Part shown: positions 34,206 through 43,465 of the stretch, piece by piece
Numbering within the stretch: position 1 is the stretch's first letter
Layout: every line of letters starts with the position of its first letter
DNA from: Glaciecola blandensis
Lineage (GTDB): Bacteria > Pseudomonadota > Gammaproteobacteria > Enterobacterales > Alteromonadaceae
Length of the DNA stretch: 64,000 bases
Assembly (NCBI RefSeq): GCF_031846165.1
Contig: NZ_JAVRIE010000001.1
Location: 248,001 to 312,000, forward strand
Direction of reading: 5' to 3'
Notes under the pieces: model-generated
The model's input: only the letters and a program-made list of their open reading frames with translations
What the model was told of the DNA's origin: nothing
The model's database searches: none
Made by a program: the position numbers and the translations under genes

Positions 34206-34225
34206 GGCCACTCATTTGAGTGGCC
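34206..34225. terminator. Bidirectional terminator between the RND operon and the TonB receptor gene
   Basis: GGCCACTCA and TGAGTGGCC form a 9-bp stem around TT (effective loop ATTT), preceded by five A and followed by TTCTT. It lies 7 bases after the permease stop and serves the convergent receptor gene too. Confidence 0.85.
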
Positions 34226-34276
34226 TTCTTATTTGCTTGCGATTTATTCAAGTGCTATGCAGCAAGCTTGTGACAC

Positions 34277-36364
34277 TTAGAACTTGTAACTGACACTCAC
34301 TCTCGCATTCACTGGCTCAGCGACGGTAATGTTGTTGTCATTGTGAGCAGCTGAGAAATACGCTTCATCTAAGAGGTTTTCAATATTGAATTGAACACTG
34401 GTTTTCTCGTTAACTTGGTAATAAGCTGCTAGGTCAACGCGAGTAAAACTAGGTAGCTCAACGGTGTTAGACAAAGAAGCGAACTGCTCCGATTGATATA
34501 CAAAACCAAGACCTAAACTCAGCTTTTCGCTAAATTCATAGTTGTTCCAAAGCGATAGCATATTCTCAGGGACTTGCGACAAAGTTCGGTTGCTAACGAT
34601 ACCATCGCTAACTCGGCCCATTTCCTCAGCATCTAGTTGGCTATAACCTGCGTTGATTTGCCATTGGTCAGTAAGATAACCGACCACTTGTACTTCAAAT
34701 CCACTGGTTTCTGTGCCAGTAAGTAGAGAACGTTCGGGGTTGCTAGGGTCAACCACAGTGCCATTTTCACGCTCTATTTCAAAAATTGCAGCAGTTACTG
34801 CAAGCGTATCTGTTGGATTCCACTTTACGCCGATTTCTTTATTCAAGAATTCTTCAGGCGCAAGCGCTTCACTGCTCAGATTAAGCGTTAAAAATTGATC
34901 ACCAGAGCGCGGCAAAAATGATTTGCTATAACTAACATACAGAGACAGGTTCTCATCTGGTTTAAAGATAGCACCAAGTCTTGGCGATACTTCAGTATCT
35001 TTGCGGCCAAACAAACCCTGGGTATCGTTTCGAAGGGCAACATTGTCTGTAACATCAATATCAAAACTGTCGTAACGCAAACCTGCGACAAGAATTAACC
35101 AATCGGTGACGCGAGCTTCGTCTTGGAAAAACACCGATGTGAATGTTACGTCAGATGCTCTGTCTCTGGTATTGCGCTGCTCTTCAATGGGGGGCGCCAC
35201 AAAGATACTATTCAATGGGATAGTAAACTTATCACTGCCGTTGAAACGTAATTCATCACGTTTGTTTGCAGTGTCTTGATTACCATATTCTGCACCCATT
35301 AGGATAGTGTGCTCAATCTCTCCTGTCATAATTTGACCAACAGCATTGATTTGCAGAATAAGGTTTTCACGCTGTGTCGGATCGATGTAGTTATCAATCG
35401 TCACTAGGTTCGTTTCTGCATCATATCCGGCAGGGTAAAAGTTTTGGTATAGCTTATCGTAGTCAGCAAATTGCAATGTACCGTTTATTGACCAGTCATC
35501 GTTAATGTTATGTTCAAGTACCGTTCGAGCGATATGACCTTCAAAAGTCGTAAGGTTGAAGTCTGGATCGCCAAAAAGCGTTTCATCTTGACCCACCAAT
35601 GGTTCATTACCATTTGACGGCACACCACGGTCAATAACGCGCTCATCATCGACGTATTCATATGACAACGTTAACTTGGTTTCTTCACCAACATAAACAG
35701 AGTAGGTCGGGTTAATTGCAACGCGATCGCCTTCTTTCCCATCACGATGGTTTTCCATTGATTCGTAGAATGCGTTTACTCGGAGCCCTTGTTCATCGTC
35801 GATCTTGCGATTGATATCAAGTGAAACCGAATGGGCAGAGAAAGTATCAATCCCGGCATTCACTGACGCAAAACTATCGGTTAAGTCAGCTGTTTTTGAA
35901 ACACGGTTAACGATACCGCCACCGCCACCGCGACCAAAGAGTAGGGCGTTAGAGCCGCGTAATATTTCTACGCGCTCAAGGTTGTATAAAGGACGGAAAT
36001 ATTGCACATCGTCGCGCAGACCATCAATGAAGAAGTCGGCTGTTGTATTTTGCCCGCGAATGGTCATTTGATCGCGATGATCTTCACCTTGCCCTGCGGA
36101 AGCTCCTGGCGTGTACTGAAGAATATCTGCCATGCTGCTTAACGATTGTCTTTCAATCTGGATTTTATCAACGACCGAAAGGGAAGATGGTACATTGATT
36201 AGAGCCGTAGGTGTTTTTAATGAGTCTGCAGAATTTTGCCCAAAGAAAGCACCTCTAACAGTGATCCTTTCAACAGCCTCTGCCGCATCTAAGTTAGCTT
36301 TGCTTGAAAAAGAGCTCGCCGCTAATACGGCGGAAATTGCTAAGCAGGTTTTTGTAAACTTCAA
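34277..36364 (-). CDS. TonB-dependent siderophore receptor (Fiu/FhuE-like)
   Basis: A receptor of about 695 residues. The best start is a TTG (complement of 36362-36364) just after GTGGAG, giving the signal peptide MKFTKTCLAISAVLAASSFSS; longer forms run through a non-secretory leader. The plug domain has ERITVRG, LKTPTALINVPSSLSVVDK, QMTIRGQ, DFFIDGLRDDVQYFRPLYNLERVEILRGSNALLFGRGGGGGIVNRVSK, and the barrel ends in F (SVSYKF). The plug wording is that of the TonB-dependent siderophore receptor group, closest to catecholate receptors such as Fiu. A Fur box lies upstream, so iron limitation should induce it. The exact ligand is unknown. Confidence 0.9.
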   Translation of the reverse strand: MKFTKTCLAISAVLAASSFSSKANLDAAEAVERITVRGAFFGQNSADSLKTPTALINVPSSLSVVDKIQIERQSLSSMADILQYTPGASAGQGEDHRDQMTIRGQNTTADFFIDGLRDDVQYFRPLYNLERVEILRGSNALLFGRGGGGGIVNRVSKTADLTDSFASVNAGIDTFSAHSVSLDINRKIDDEQGLRVNAFYESMENHRDGKEGDRVAINPTYSVYVGEETKLTLSYEYVDDERVIDRGVPSNGNEPLVGQDETLFGDPDFNLTTFEGHIARTVLEHNINDDWSINGTLQFADYDKLYQNFYPAGYDAETNLVTIDNYIDPTQRENLILQINAVGQIMTGEIEHTILMGAEYGNQDTANKRDELRFNGSDKFTIPLNSIFVAPPIEEQRNTRDRASDVTFTSVFFQDEARVTDWLILVAGLRYDSFDIDVTDNVALRNDTQGLFGRKDTEVSPRLGAIFKPDENLSLYVSYSKSFLPRSGDQFLTLNLSSEALAPEEFLNKEIGVKWNPTDTLAVTAAIFEIERENGTVVDPSNPERSLLTGTETSGFEVQVVGYLTDQWQINAGYSQLDAEEMGRVSDGIVSNRTLSQVPENMLSLWNNYEFSEKLSLGLGFVYQSEQFASLSNTVELPSFTRVDLAAYYQVNEKTSVQFNIENLLDEAYFSAAHNDNNITVAEPVNARVSVSYKF

Positions 36365-36438
36365 TGTTAACTCCACTAATATTGAGATAATTTCATTATT
36401 TGCGGGCATTCTATAGGCATGTAATAAGATAGTCAATG

Positions 36439-36457
36439 CAAATGATAACGATTCTTA
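36439..36457 (-). promoter_or_regulatory. Fur box upstream of the TonB receptor gene
   Basis: GCAAATGATAACGATTCTT matches the 19-bp Fur consensus GATAATGATAATCATTATC at 13 positions, including the central ATGATAA. It lies 75-93 bases upstream of the proposed TTG start, in the 205-base spacer behind the wHTH-TPR regulator gene. Confidence 0.7.
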
Positions 36458-36569
36458 TTAATGTTGTTGTGCGAGTAGTATCTTTTGTTCTAGTTGAAGG
36501 TTTGGGAGTGCAGCAATTAAGGCTGAATAAGCGGTTCTCATACTGGACCCCAACGTATAATTTTACCCT

Positions 36570-38429
36570 TTATTTCAGATGCTTAGCTAATGAATTATCG
36601 TCTAGTCCGATACGAGTAAGCAGGGCATCATATCGTAGATCATTTTTAATAGGCTCGAGTCTCTTATCGACACGGGTGAACACTAAGCAATTTGAACGAG
36701 ATGAGACCGCTTCATTCAAAAGTGAAAATGCCCGTTCAAAGTCATCTAAAATGATGTAGTTGACTGCACTTTCATAGGGACACATATACTTATTCAGTGA
36801 TTCTGCCTTTTGAAGTAATGAGGGTATTCTTTCTTTTTTACCAGCATACCCATAAGCTTGAGCCAATGCTAAGTAAGCATATGGAGATTCTGGGTCGAGC
36901 TTAATCCCTTTTTCCGCTATTTCAATTGCGCCAGTATAGTCACCATCTAAGGCTGAAGAAACACTAGCACCGCTGAAAACCATCCCTACCTGAGGATGTA
37001 AGCGTATTTGTTTTTTTGCCCATTCCCTAGCAAACTCTAGGTCGCCTACCATGGCCAAAGCCCAATGTCCCCAATCAGCAATTTCGACATTTAATGGGTC
37101 TAGCATTGTTGCTTTCTGCAATGCTCGATTGACTGATTTTTTATCTCCCATTGATGCAAAGTAGAGCGCAAAGCCTAGTTCTGTTAATGCTAAATCTGGG
37201 TTAGCTGTTTTTGCTCTGTTGAGAATTTTCCATGCATCTTCCCATCGCCAAGCAAGCACATAAGCTAAGCCTAATGCTGATAAAGCCTCGGCTGATTGGG
37301 GATCCTGAGTCAGTACTGCATTTACCGACGTAATGACCTTTGGTAGCACATCCGCAGGCTTTTCAAAATATGCCATAATAATGCGGTAGGCATTCGCTTT
37401 CGCGACTAAAGCGAGAATAAACGTAGGGTCTAATGTGATTGCTTGGTCAAACAGTTCAATTGATCGCAACAACGATGCATGGTTGAGGAGGTTAAGTTGT
37501 TCTTGACCTTTAACATAGAGCTCATAGGCCGCTAAGTTTTCCGTAGGTAGTGCACTCAATAGGGCTTTTTCGCCCTCGCCTAATACAATCTCCAATGACT
37601 CAGTCACGGTATTGGCAATATTATTTTGAATCGTAAAATAGTTTGACTCATTGACGTTAGTTTCAAAGTCTCGACTCCAAATGAGCTTTTCTGATTGTAG
37701 GCCAACCATATCGGCGCTTATTCGAATGTAGCCACTGCCACTGCCACTGTGATTGATTACAGCGTTCAAGACATAACTAACGTCCGGTAATTTATTGCGA
37801 ATATGAGAGTAAGAAGGATCCTCTCTAAAAATAAATGCGGAAGAGGCAGGAATGACTCTCAAATCAGGAACATGGTTTAGTTTTCGTATGACTTCCCTTG
37901 TCATTTGATCAGCGAACGCTTGCCATTTTTCATGTTCAACAGACGACACGGCGAAAGGTAATACAAGCACAAGCCGTCGTTTATCTTCGTTACTTACTGA
38001 CGTTTCGTTGGTCCACCATAGCCAAAAGCCAATAAACAATACGATTGAGATAAATAGTGTAGTTAGGCGCCTAATGTTTCGTTGATTCTTTACTGGTATT
38101 TCATTCAATTGAGGCTGAGCCAACTCCTCAACATCAGCTACAAACTGGTAACCACGCCCGCGAATTGTTTTGATCACGCTTTGTAATTCGCCGCTATCAC
38201 CGAACAGTTTGCGAGCACTTTTAATGTGGTTGCTTAAGGTTGTATCAGTCACTTCTCGGTTGGCCCAGATTTGTGCAAACAATTCGTCACGAGAAATAAC
38301 GGTATTTCGATGATTCAGTAAATAGACAATGACATCAAATACTTTTGGTTCAACAGGCACCGTCTTGCCCGAATCACTAAATGTAAATTGCGTTGTATTG
38401 ATATCATATTGAGAGACACGATAAATCAT
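36570..38429 (-). CDS. Membrane-spanning winged-helix transcriptional regulator with TPR periplasmic domain (CadC-like)
   Basis: A 619-residue one-component regulator. Residues 1-100 are an OmpR/CadC-type winged helix (VEPKVFDVIVYLLNH, SRDELFAQIW, SNHIKSARKLFGD, IKTIRGRGYQF). A single membrane helix lies at about 121-139. The outer part begins with a TolB-like segment (RLVLVLPFAV, then RVIPASSAF) and continues with several tetratricopeptide repeats (for example LFDQAITLDPTFILALVAKANAY and GIKLDPESPYAYLALAQAYGYAG). Such proteins sense an envelope or periplasmic cue and bind DNA directly. It lies just upstream of the TonB receptor on the same strand and divergent from the desaturase gene, either of which may be its target. 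Confidence 0.85.
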   Translation of the reverse strand: MIYRVSQYDINTTQFTFSDSGKTVPVEPKVFDVIVYLLNHRNTVISRDELFAQIWANREVTDTTLSNHIKSARKLFGDSGELQSVIKTIRGRGYQFVADVEELAQPQLNEIPVKNQRNIRRLTTLFISIVLFIGFWLWWTNETSVSNEDKRRLVLVLPFAVSSVEHEKWQAFADQMTREVIRKLNHVPDLRVIPASSAFIFREDPSYSHIRNKLPDVSYVLNAVINHSGSGSGYIRISADMVGLQSEKLIWSRDFETNVNESNYFTIQNNIANTVTESLEIVLGEGEKALLSALPTENLAAYELYVKGQEQLNLLNHASLLRSIELFDQAITLDPTFILALVAKANAYRIIMAYFEKPADVLPKVITSVNAVLTQDPQSAEALSALGLAYVLAWRWEDAWKILNRAKTANPDLALTELGFALYFASMGDKKSVNRALQKATMLDPLNVEIADWGHWALAMVGDLEFAREWAKKQIRLHPQVGMVFSGASVSSALDGDYTGAIEIAEKGIKLDPESPYAYLALAQAYGYAGKKERIPSLLQKAESLNKYMCPYESAVNYIILDDFERAFSLLNEAVSSRSNCLVFTRVDKRLEPIKNDLRYDALLTRIGLDDNSLAKHLK

Positions 38430-38616
38430 GAACCTAGTCTTTCCTAACCATGGTGTATTTCCAATATTAACTATTTATGTCGTATAAGTCTTGTTGCATA
38501 ACGTAAGCTTATTCATTCGTTAGGTAATCATTAGGCAAGTGTTACTGATAATTCATGTAAATAACACGAGAAGTTACAAAATAGGAATTGTCGCAATCTA
38601 ATTTAAGGAAACTGCT

Positions 38617-39372
38617 GTGCCTAATCCAATTGAAGTGCTTATAGACCCTATTTCACTATCGTTGCTCGCTTTATTTTTTCTACTATTCATTGTCGAAAAG
38701 GCGTTTCCTGCGAGATATCAGCCGATCAGCAAAGGCTGGTATTTAAGAGGGGGTATATCGTTCATCGTCTACTTTTATGTGGCCACATATTTGCCATTAA
38801 TTTGGGACAAATATTTACAAGCTTATCAACTATTTGATCTAACACAGGTGAGCACTTGGCTGGGTGTTCTGATAGCTTTACTGGTCTTCCAAGGACTATT
38901 GTATGTGTGGCATCGTTGTATGCATCAGAGTGATTCCCTGTGGCGTATTTTTCATCAAATGCATCACAGCGCAGAGCGAGTAGATACGGTAGGTGCTTTC
39001 TACTTTAGTCCTTTCGATATGATTGGGTTTACCTTTCTTGGTAGTATTGGTTTAGTGTTAGTGGTGGGTATTAGCCCGCAAGCGGCGACTTATTTTTTGC
39101 TGATATCGCAATTTTTAGTTGTTTTTCAACATTGCAATATCCGCACACCCCATTGGCTGGGTTACATCATTCAACGCCCAGAAAGTCATAGTATTCACCA
39201 TGCTAAAGGCATACATGCATACAACTACAGTGACTTACCTATTTTTGATATTGTGTTCGGTACGTTCAGAAACCCGAAGCGTTACGATGTAGAAATAGGC
39301 TTTTACCATGGCGCATCAGCCCGAGTATTAGAAATGCTTAGGTGGAAGGATATTTCCAGAGATAAGAGATAA
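38617..39372 (+). CDS. Sterol desaturase / fatty-acid hydroxylase superfamily protein
   Basis: A 251-residue integral membrane di-iron enzyme starting at GTG 38617 after AAGGA. The histidine clusters of the superfamily are present: WHRCMHQSD, FHQMHHSAERVD and HSIHHAKGIHAYNYSDLPIFD, with a further HCNIRTPHW. Four or so membrane helices carry the clusters on the cytoplasmic face. Family members hydroxylate or desaturate lipids; the substrate here is unknown, bacterial sterol synthesis being unlikely. It is divergent from the wHTH-TPR regulator with a 187-base spacer, so it may be under its control. Confidence 0.85.
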   Translation: MPNPIEVLIDPISLSLLALFFLLFIVEKAFPARYQPISKGWYLRGGISFIVYFYVATYLPLIWDKYLQAYQLFDLTQVSTWLGVLIALLVFQGLLYVWHRCMHQSDSLWRIFHQMHHSAERVDTVGAFYFSPFDMIGFTFLGSIGLVLVVGISPQAATYFLLISQFLVVFQHCNIRTPHWLGYIIQRPESHSIHHAKGIHAYNYSDLPIFDIVFGTFRNPKRYDVEIGFYHGASARVLEMLRWKDISRDKR

Positions 39373-39386
39373 CAATGCACTCGAGT

Positions 39387-39411
39387 GTGCACTTGCTAAA
39401 TGCAAGTGCAC
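39387..39411. terminator. Bidirectional hairpin between the desaturase gene and prpE
   Basis: GTGCACTTGC-TAAAT-GCAAGTGCAC is a perfect 10-bp stem, immediately followed by a second small hairpin GACC-TCTT-GGTC. It lies in the 76-base gap of two convergent genes. The T run is poor, so efficiency as an intrinsic terminator is uncertain. Confidence 0.65.
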
Positions 39412-39448
39412 GACCTCTTGGTCTTATGCCTTAAGTAGATTACTGAGT

Positions 39449-41353
39449 TTAGGCTTCTGCCTGCTCCTTTACCAAACCATTGCTTTGCATGATGGCTTTG
39501 ATTTCATCTACGCTACTAGGATCGTCTATTGTGGAGGGAGTGATAAAATCTTGGTTTTCTGCTATTTGACGCAAAAGCTTCCTGAGGATTTTGCCTGAGC
39601 GTGTTTTTGGCAAGCGGGGCACAACGATGGTCTGCTTTAAGCAGGCCACAGCACCTATTTCTTTTCTCACCATTGCCACTAGCTCATTCTGAAGCTCTGC
39701 TTCGCTGATGGTAGCGCCGTCTTTTAACAAGGCCAAACCGACAGGGACTTGCCCTTTTAAACTATCATAGACGCCAATGACGCTGCACTCAGCAACGGCA
39801 TCATGAGCTGCTAGAATCTCTTCCATTTCGCCAGTTGATAAGCGGTGACCGGCAACATTAATGACATCATCAGTCCGACCCATAACAAATAAATATCCGT
39901 CTTCATCAATGTAACCACCATCTCCGGAGCAATAGTAACCGGGGTATTCGGTTAAATAGCCAGAAGCGAAACGATCGAAATCGCCCCAAATACTGGCTAA
40001 ACAACTTGGCGGCAAAGGCAACTTGATGGCAATAGAGCCTTGAGTATTTGCAGGTAGAGGCTTTCCATTGTTATCCAAAATCTGCACATGAAAGCCTGGT
40101 ACAGGTTTCGTTGCAGAGCCCGGTTTGGTCTCTAACTTTTCAATTCCGACCAAATTAGAAGCAATTGCCCAGCCAGTCTCGGTTTGCCACCAATGGTCAA
40201 TGACTGGTTTTGCGGTTTTCTGTTTAGTCCATTCATATGTTGGTGGGTCAAGACGTTCACCCGCCATGAAAATACTATGTAAGCTGGATAGGTCATAATT
40301 TGCCAACAAAGATGCCTCTGGATCTTCTTTTCTTATTGCACGAAACGCAGTTGGGGCAGCGAAAATAGCATTGACTTTGTATTCCTCAATGACTCGCCAA
40401 AATGCACCAGCGTCAGGCGTTCTAACAGGCTTGCCTTCATACACGATACTAGTGCAACCGTGCAATAGTGGAGCATATACAATATACGAGTGACCAACTA
40501 CCCAGCCAACATCAGAAGCAGCCCAAAATACATCGCCTTGCTGCATATTGTAGACAGCAGACATCGAGTATTTTAAGGCGACTGCGTGACCACCATTATC
40601 GCGCACAACACCCTTGGGTTTACCCGTTGTTCCTGAGGTGTAAAGAATATAAAGAGGATCTGTTCCTTTTACACTGACACAGTCTGCTCTCGGTGCTTTG
40701 CAGACCGCGCTAGCCCAATCAATATCGCGACCTTCTTGCATTGAGGCCAGGCATTGCTTTCGTTGTAACAAGATAACTTTGTCTAGTTTGTGAGAAGCGA
40801 GTCTAATTGCTTCATCAACCATGGGCTTGTACTCAATGGTTCGATTGATTTCTATGCCACACGAAGCGGTTATTAATAGGGTAGGTTGGGCATCGTCAAT
40901 TCTAACTGCGAGCTCGTGTGCAGAAAAACCACCAAAAACAACCGAGTGGATGGCGCCAATCCGAGCTGACGCTAGCATGGCGATGACTGCCTCGGCTATC
41001 ATAGGCATATAAATGACGACGCGATCACCTTTACCAACACCATGACTTTGCATTAGGCCCGCGAAGTGAGCTACTTTCTCGAGCAAGTCATGATACGTGA
41101 TTTTTTGCTTAGTTGAGGTCACCGGTGAGTCGTAAATGATAGCAGTTTGATCGCCACGGCCTTGCTCTACATGATAGTCAAGCGCCATGTAGCAAGTGTT
41201 CATTTCACCATCGGCAAACCATCTTGCAATCCCATTATCGTCTTCAGATAAAATTTGTTCTGGTGCTTTAAACCAAGGTAAGTCCGTCGCTTTTTTTCGC
41301 CAAAATGCCTCAGGATCGTTTATGGATGCTTGATATTCAGTGTTGTAAGACAT
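39449..41353 (-). CDS. prpE: Propionyl-CoA synthetase
   Basis: A 634-residue ANL-superfamily acyl-CoA ligase from the ATG at 41351-41353, which is 8 bases after AAGG; an ATG two codons earlier is too close to the site. AMP-binding motifs are YILYTSGTTGKPKGVVRDNGG (P-loop), WWQTETGWAI and YYCSGDGGYIDEDGYLFVMGRTDDVINVAGHRLSTGEMEE, with the catalytic Lys in KTRSGKILRKLLR. GGHAVALKYSM and FWAASDVGWVVGHSYIVYAPLL are characteristic of PrpE as opposed to acetyl-CoA synthetase. It would activate propionate; no other prp genes are in the window. Confidence 0.93.
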   Translation of the reverse strand: MSYNTEYQASINDPEAFWRKKATDLPWFKAPEQILSEDDNGIARWFADGEMNTCYMALDYHVEQGRGDQTAIIYDSPVTSTKQKITYHDLLEKVAHFAGLMQSHGVGKGDRVVIYMPMIAEAVIAMLASARIGAIHSVVFGGFSAHELAVRIDDAQPTLLITASCGIEINRTIEYKPMVDEAIRLASHKLDKVILLQRKQCLASMQEGRDIDWASAVCKAPRADCVSVKGTDPLYILYTSGTTGKPKGVVRDNGGHAVALKYSMSAVYNMQQGDVFWAASDVGWVVGHSYIVYAPLLHGCTSIVYEGKPVRTPDAGAFWRVIEEYKVNAIFAAPTAFRAIRKEDPEASLLANYDLSSLHSIFMAGERLDPPTYEWTKQKTAKPVIDHWWQTETGWAIASNLVGIEKLETKPGSATKPVPGFHVQILDNNGKPLPANTQGSIAIKLPLPPSCLASIWGDFDRFASGYLTEYPGYYCSGDGGYIDEDGYLFVMGRTDDVINVAGHRLSTGEMEEILAAHDAVAECSVIGVYDSLKGQVPVGLALLKDGATISEAELQNELVAMVRKEIGAVACLKQTIVVPRLPKTRSGKILRKLLRQIAENQDFITPSTIDDPSSVDEIKAIMQSNGLVKEQAEA

Positions 41354-41617
41354 GCTCATTACCTTCTATTATTCTGTCTTCATGCTGCGCAATTACAGTG
41401 AAGAGCATGATTTGATGAATTATTTTTTTAGTTAATCTTGGCTTGTGCCAACTACCATAATGCAAAGTAACAAGTGGCGATATGCGACTTCAGTTTTAGC
41501 TATGAAAGTTTTCAAGCGAGCTTTCAATTTTGTTAGAGGTCAATACGACTATAATCGCGTTGAATAACTCAGGTAAAATGCTAGCATCTACCTATACATC
41601 CCTAACGAAGTTCCACT

Positions 41618-42490
41618 GTGCTCGCAGCTCTGAAACCATTCTATCCCGTTCTGTTTTTACTCGTCTGGAGTGCTGGTTATGCCATGGGTAAACTTGCGTT
41701 GGTTTATACCGAACCATTCAATCTGTTGGCGTTCCGATTTTTCGGTGCATTTTTAGTTCTTACCCCTTTGGTACTTTTATGGCGATTACCGATACCTAAT
41801 TTTCGCCAATCCTACGCATTAATGGGGACCGGGCTTTTCTTACATATAGGTCACTTCGGCAGTATTTACCTTGGAATGAAACTGGGGGCGAGCGCGAGTA
41901 TTATGGCTCTCTTTGCGGCGTCACAACCGGTTTTGGTTATTATCTCTAGTGCATTACTCGCCAAGAGAGTGCCTGCGTGGAATGTATGGGCTAGCTTAAG
42001 TTTGGGTTTATTAGGCGCAGCTCTAATTATTGGTGTAGATATGGATGGAAATGAAGGATATTTATTGGGAGCTATCCTTGGTTTTACCGCCGTAGTTGGA
42101 CTTTCTATCGGCCAAGTCATTGAAAAGCAGAGAAAGCTAGGTGTTCATCCTATTGTTGCTACATGGGTGCAATATGCGTTTGCCTCCGCGATATCTATCC
42201 CTTTTGCTTTGTTCTTTGAAGGCTTTGTTATGGAAAGTAGCCTACCTTTTTGGGGGGCAATTTCATTTTTAGTGATTGGTAATTCGATTGTTGGCATCTT
42301 ATTAATGTTTGCAATGGTTAGGCAGGGCTCTATAGCAAAAGTTGCTTCTATCATGTTCATGGTACCTGCGGTTGGGGCCTTAATAGCATGGCTTGTTGCA
42401 GATGAAGTGCCACAGCTAATGATGATACCTGGCTTCTTGCTTGCAATGTTAGGTGCCTTATGGACAAATAAAATAGCCTCGAGAAATTAA
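41618..42490 (+). CDS. EamA/DMT superfamily transporter
   Basis: A 290-residue inner-membrane protein starting at GTG 41618. It has about ten hydrophobic helices arranged as two EamA repeats; the first repeat opens FYPVLFLLVWSAGYAMGKLAL and contains YTEPFNLLAFRFFGAFLVL, the second repeats the pattern from about residue 150. Members export amino acids, metabolites or drugs; the substrate cannot be predicted from sequence. No ribosome site is strong. It stands alone between prpE (divergent) and miaE. Confidence 0.85.
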   Translation: MLAALKPFYPVLFLLVWSAGYAMGKLALVYTEPFNLLAFRFFGAFLVLTPLVLLWRLPIPNFRQSYALMGTGLFLHIGHFGSIYLGMKLGASASIMALFAASQPVLVIISSALLAKRVPAWNVWASLSLGLLGAALIIGVDMDGNEGYLLGAILGFTAVVGLSIGQVIEKQRKLGVHPIVATWVQYAFASAISIPFALFFEGFVMESSLPFWGAISFLVIGNSIVGILLMFAMVRQGSIAKVASIMFMVPAVGALIAWLVADEVPQLMMIPGFLLAMLGALWTNKIASRN

Positions 42491-42643
42491 AGGCTTGTTG
42501 CTTAGTGATTGTCTGAATAGGCCGACTCAGTTATCATTCGCACGCCTGAATAATTCAGGATCGATAATCCTGAGCGAATTCCAGAGGTGATAAACCTCTC
42601 ACCTTTTTCAATCAGCCGTCACAGCAACAGAGTGAAAGTCTTT

Positions 42644-43465
42644 ATGACCCAAGCAGAAAATATCCAAGGTTTATTAGCGCCAATTAACGCATTTCTTCTA
42701 TGCGAAACACCTCAAGCTTGGGTAGATGAGGCTATTAAGCCGAAAAATCTTTCTATTGTGCTACTTGACCATTTAGTGTGTGAACTTAAAGCAGCACAAA
42801 GTGCCATGTTTTTGATTCGTCGTTACGCGGTGGACAAAGAAAGTGCTCAGGCACTGCTAGCTTGGTTAAAGCCATACGAAGACTTCACTTATCGAATGCA
42901 AGGAGATTGGCGAGATTTAGCGAAGCATAACAAGCTTAATAAATCTATGATGGCGCTTGAAGGTAATCAATACGGACAAGAGCTCGTTGATAAAATGGTC
43001 TTGTTGATAAAGGAAGAGTTACATCATTTCTATCAAGTACTTGAAATGATGGAGCATTATCAGGTGTCGTATGAAAACATCAGTTCAAGTCGTTACGCAA
43101 AAGGCATGCTTAAGCATGTAAAAACGCACGAGCCGAACGCGCTAATTGACAAGCTAATTTGTGGGGCCTTTATTGAGGCGCGCTCGTGTGAACGCTTTGC
43201 TAAGTTAGCGCCATTTGTAGATAAAAAGCTGGGCGATTTTTATGTTTCGTTATTACGGTCTGAAGCACGCCATTTTGAAGACTATTTGACGCTGGCTGAG
43301 TCAATCGCTGGGCAAGATATATCAGTAAGAGTGAATGAATTCGCACAAATTGAAGCTGAGCTGATTGTGTCGAGCGATGATGACTTTCGTTTTCACAGTG
43401 GTGTACCTACTCAGGGATTGAGCACAAACTCATCTTTGCGGATGAATAGCACGTCTCCACTTTGA
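42644..43465 (+). CDS. miaE: tRNA 2-methylthio-N6-isopentenyladenosine hydroxylase MiaE
   Basis: A 273-residue ferritin-like di-iron mono-oxygenase that hydroxylates the isopentenyl group of ms2i6A37 in tRNA. Metal-ligand segments are visible: CELKAAQSAM, EELHHFYQVLEMM, IEARSCERFAKL and SEARHFEDYLTLAE. I start it at ATG 42644 (MTQAENIQGLLAPINAFLL); a GTG at 42587 would add a 19-residue basic leader. The 3' end reads 55 bases into the opposing short-chain dehydrogenase gene, so the last 18 or so residues (TQGLSTNSSLRMNSTSPL) are antisense to a conserved gene and probably not conserved. Confidence 0.92.
   Translation: MTQAENIQGLLAPINAFLLCETPQAWVDEAIKPKNLSIVLLDHLVCELKAAQSAMFLIRRYAVDKESAQALLAWLKPYEDFTYRMQGDWRDLAKHNKLNKSMMALEGNQYGQELVDKMVLLIKEELHHFYQVLEMMEHYQVSYENISSSRYAKGMLKHVKTHEPNALIDKLICGAFIEARSCERFAKLAPFVDKKLGDFYVSLLRSEARHFEDYLTLAESIAGQDISVRVNEFAQIEAELIVSSDDDFRFHSGVPTQGLSTNSSLRMNSTSPL

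Noticed and set aside
39449..42490. prpE plus EamA transporter as a propionate operon
   Set aside because: They are divergent genes with a 260-base spacer, and no prpB, prpC or acnD is present.
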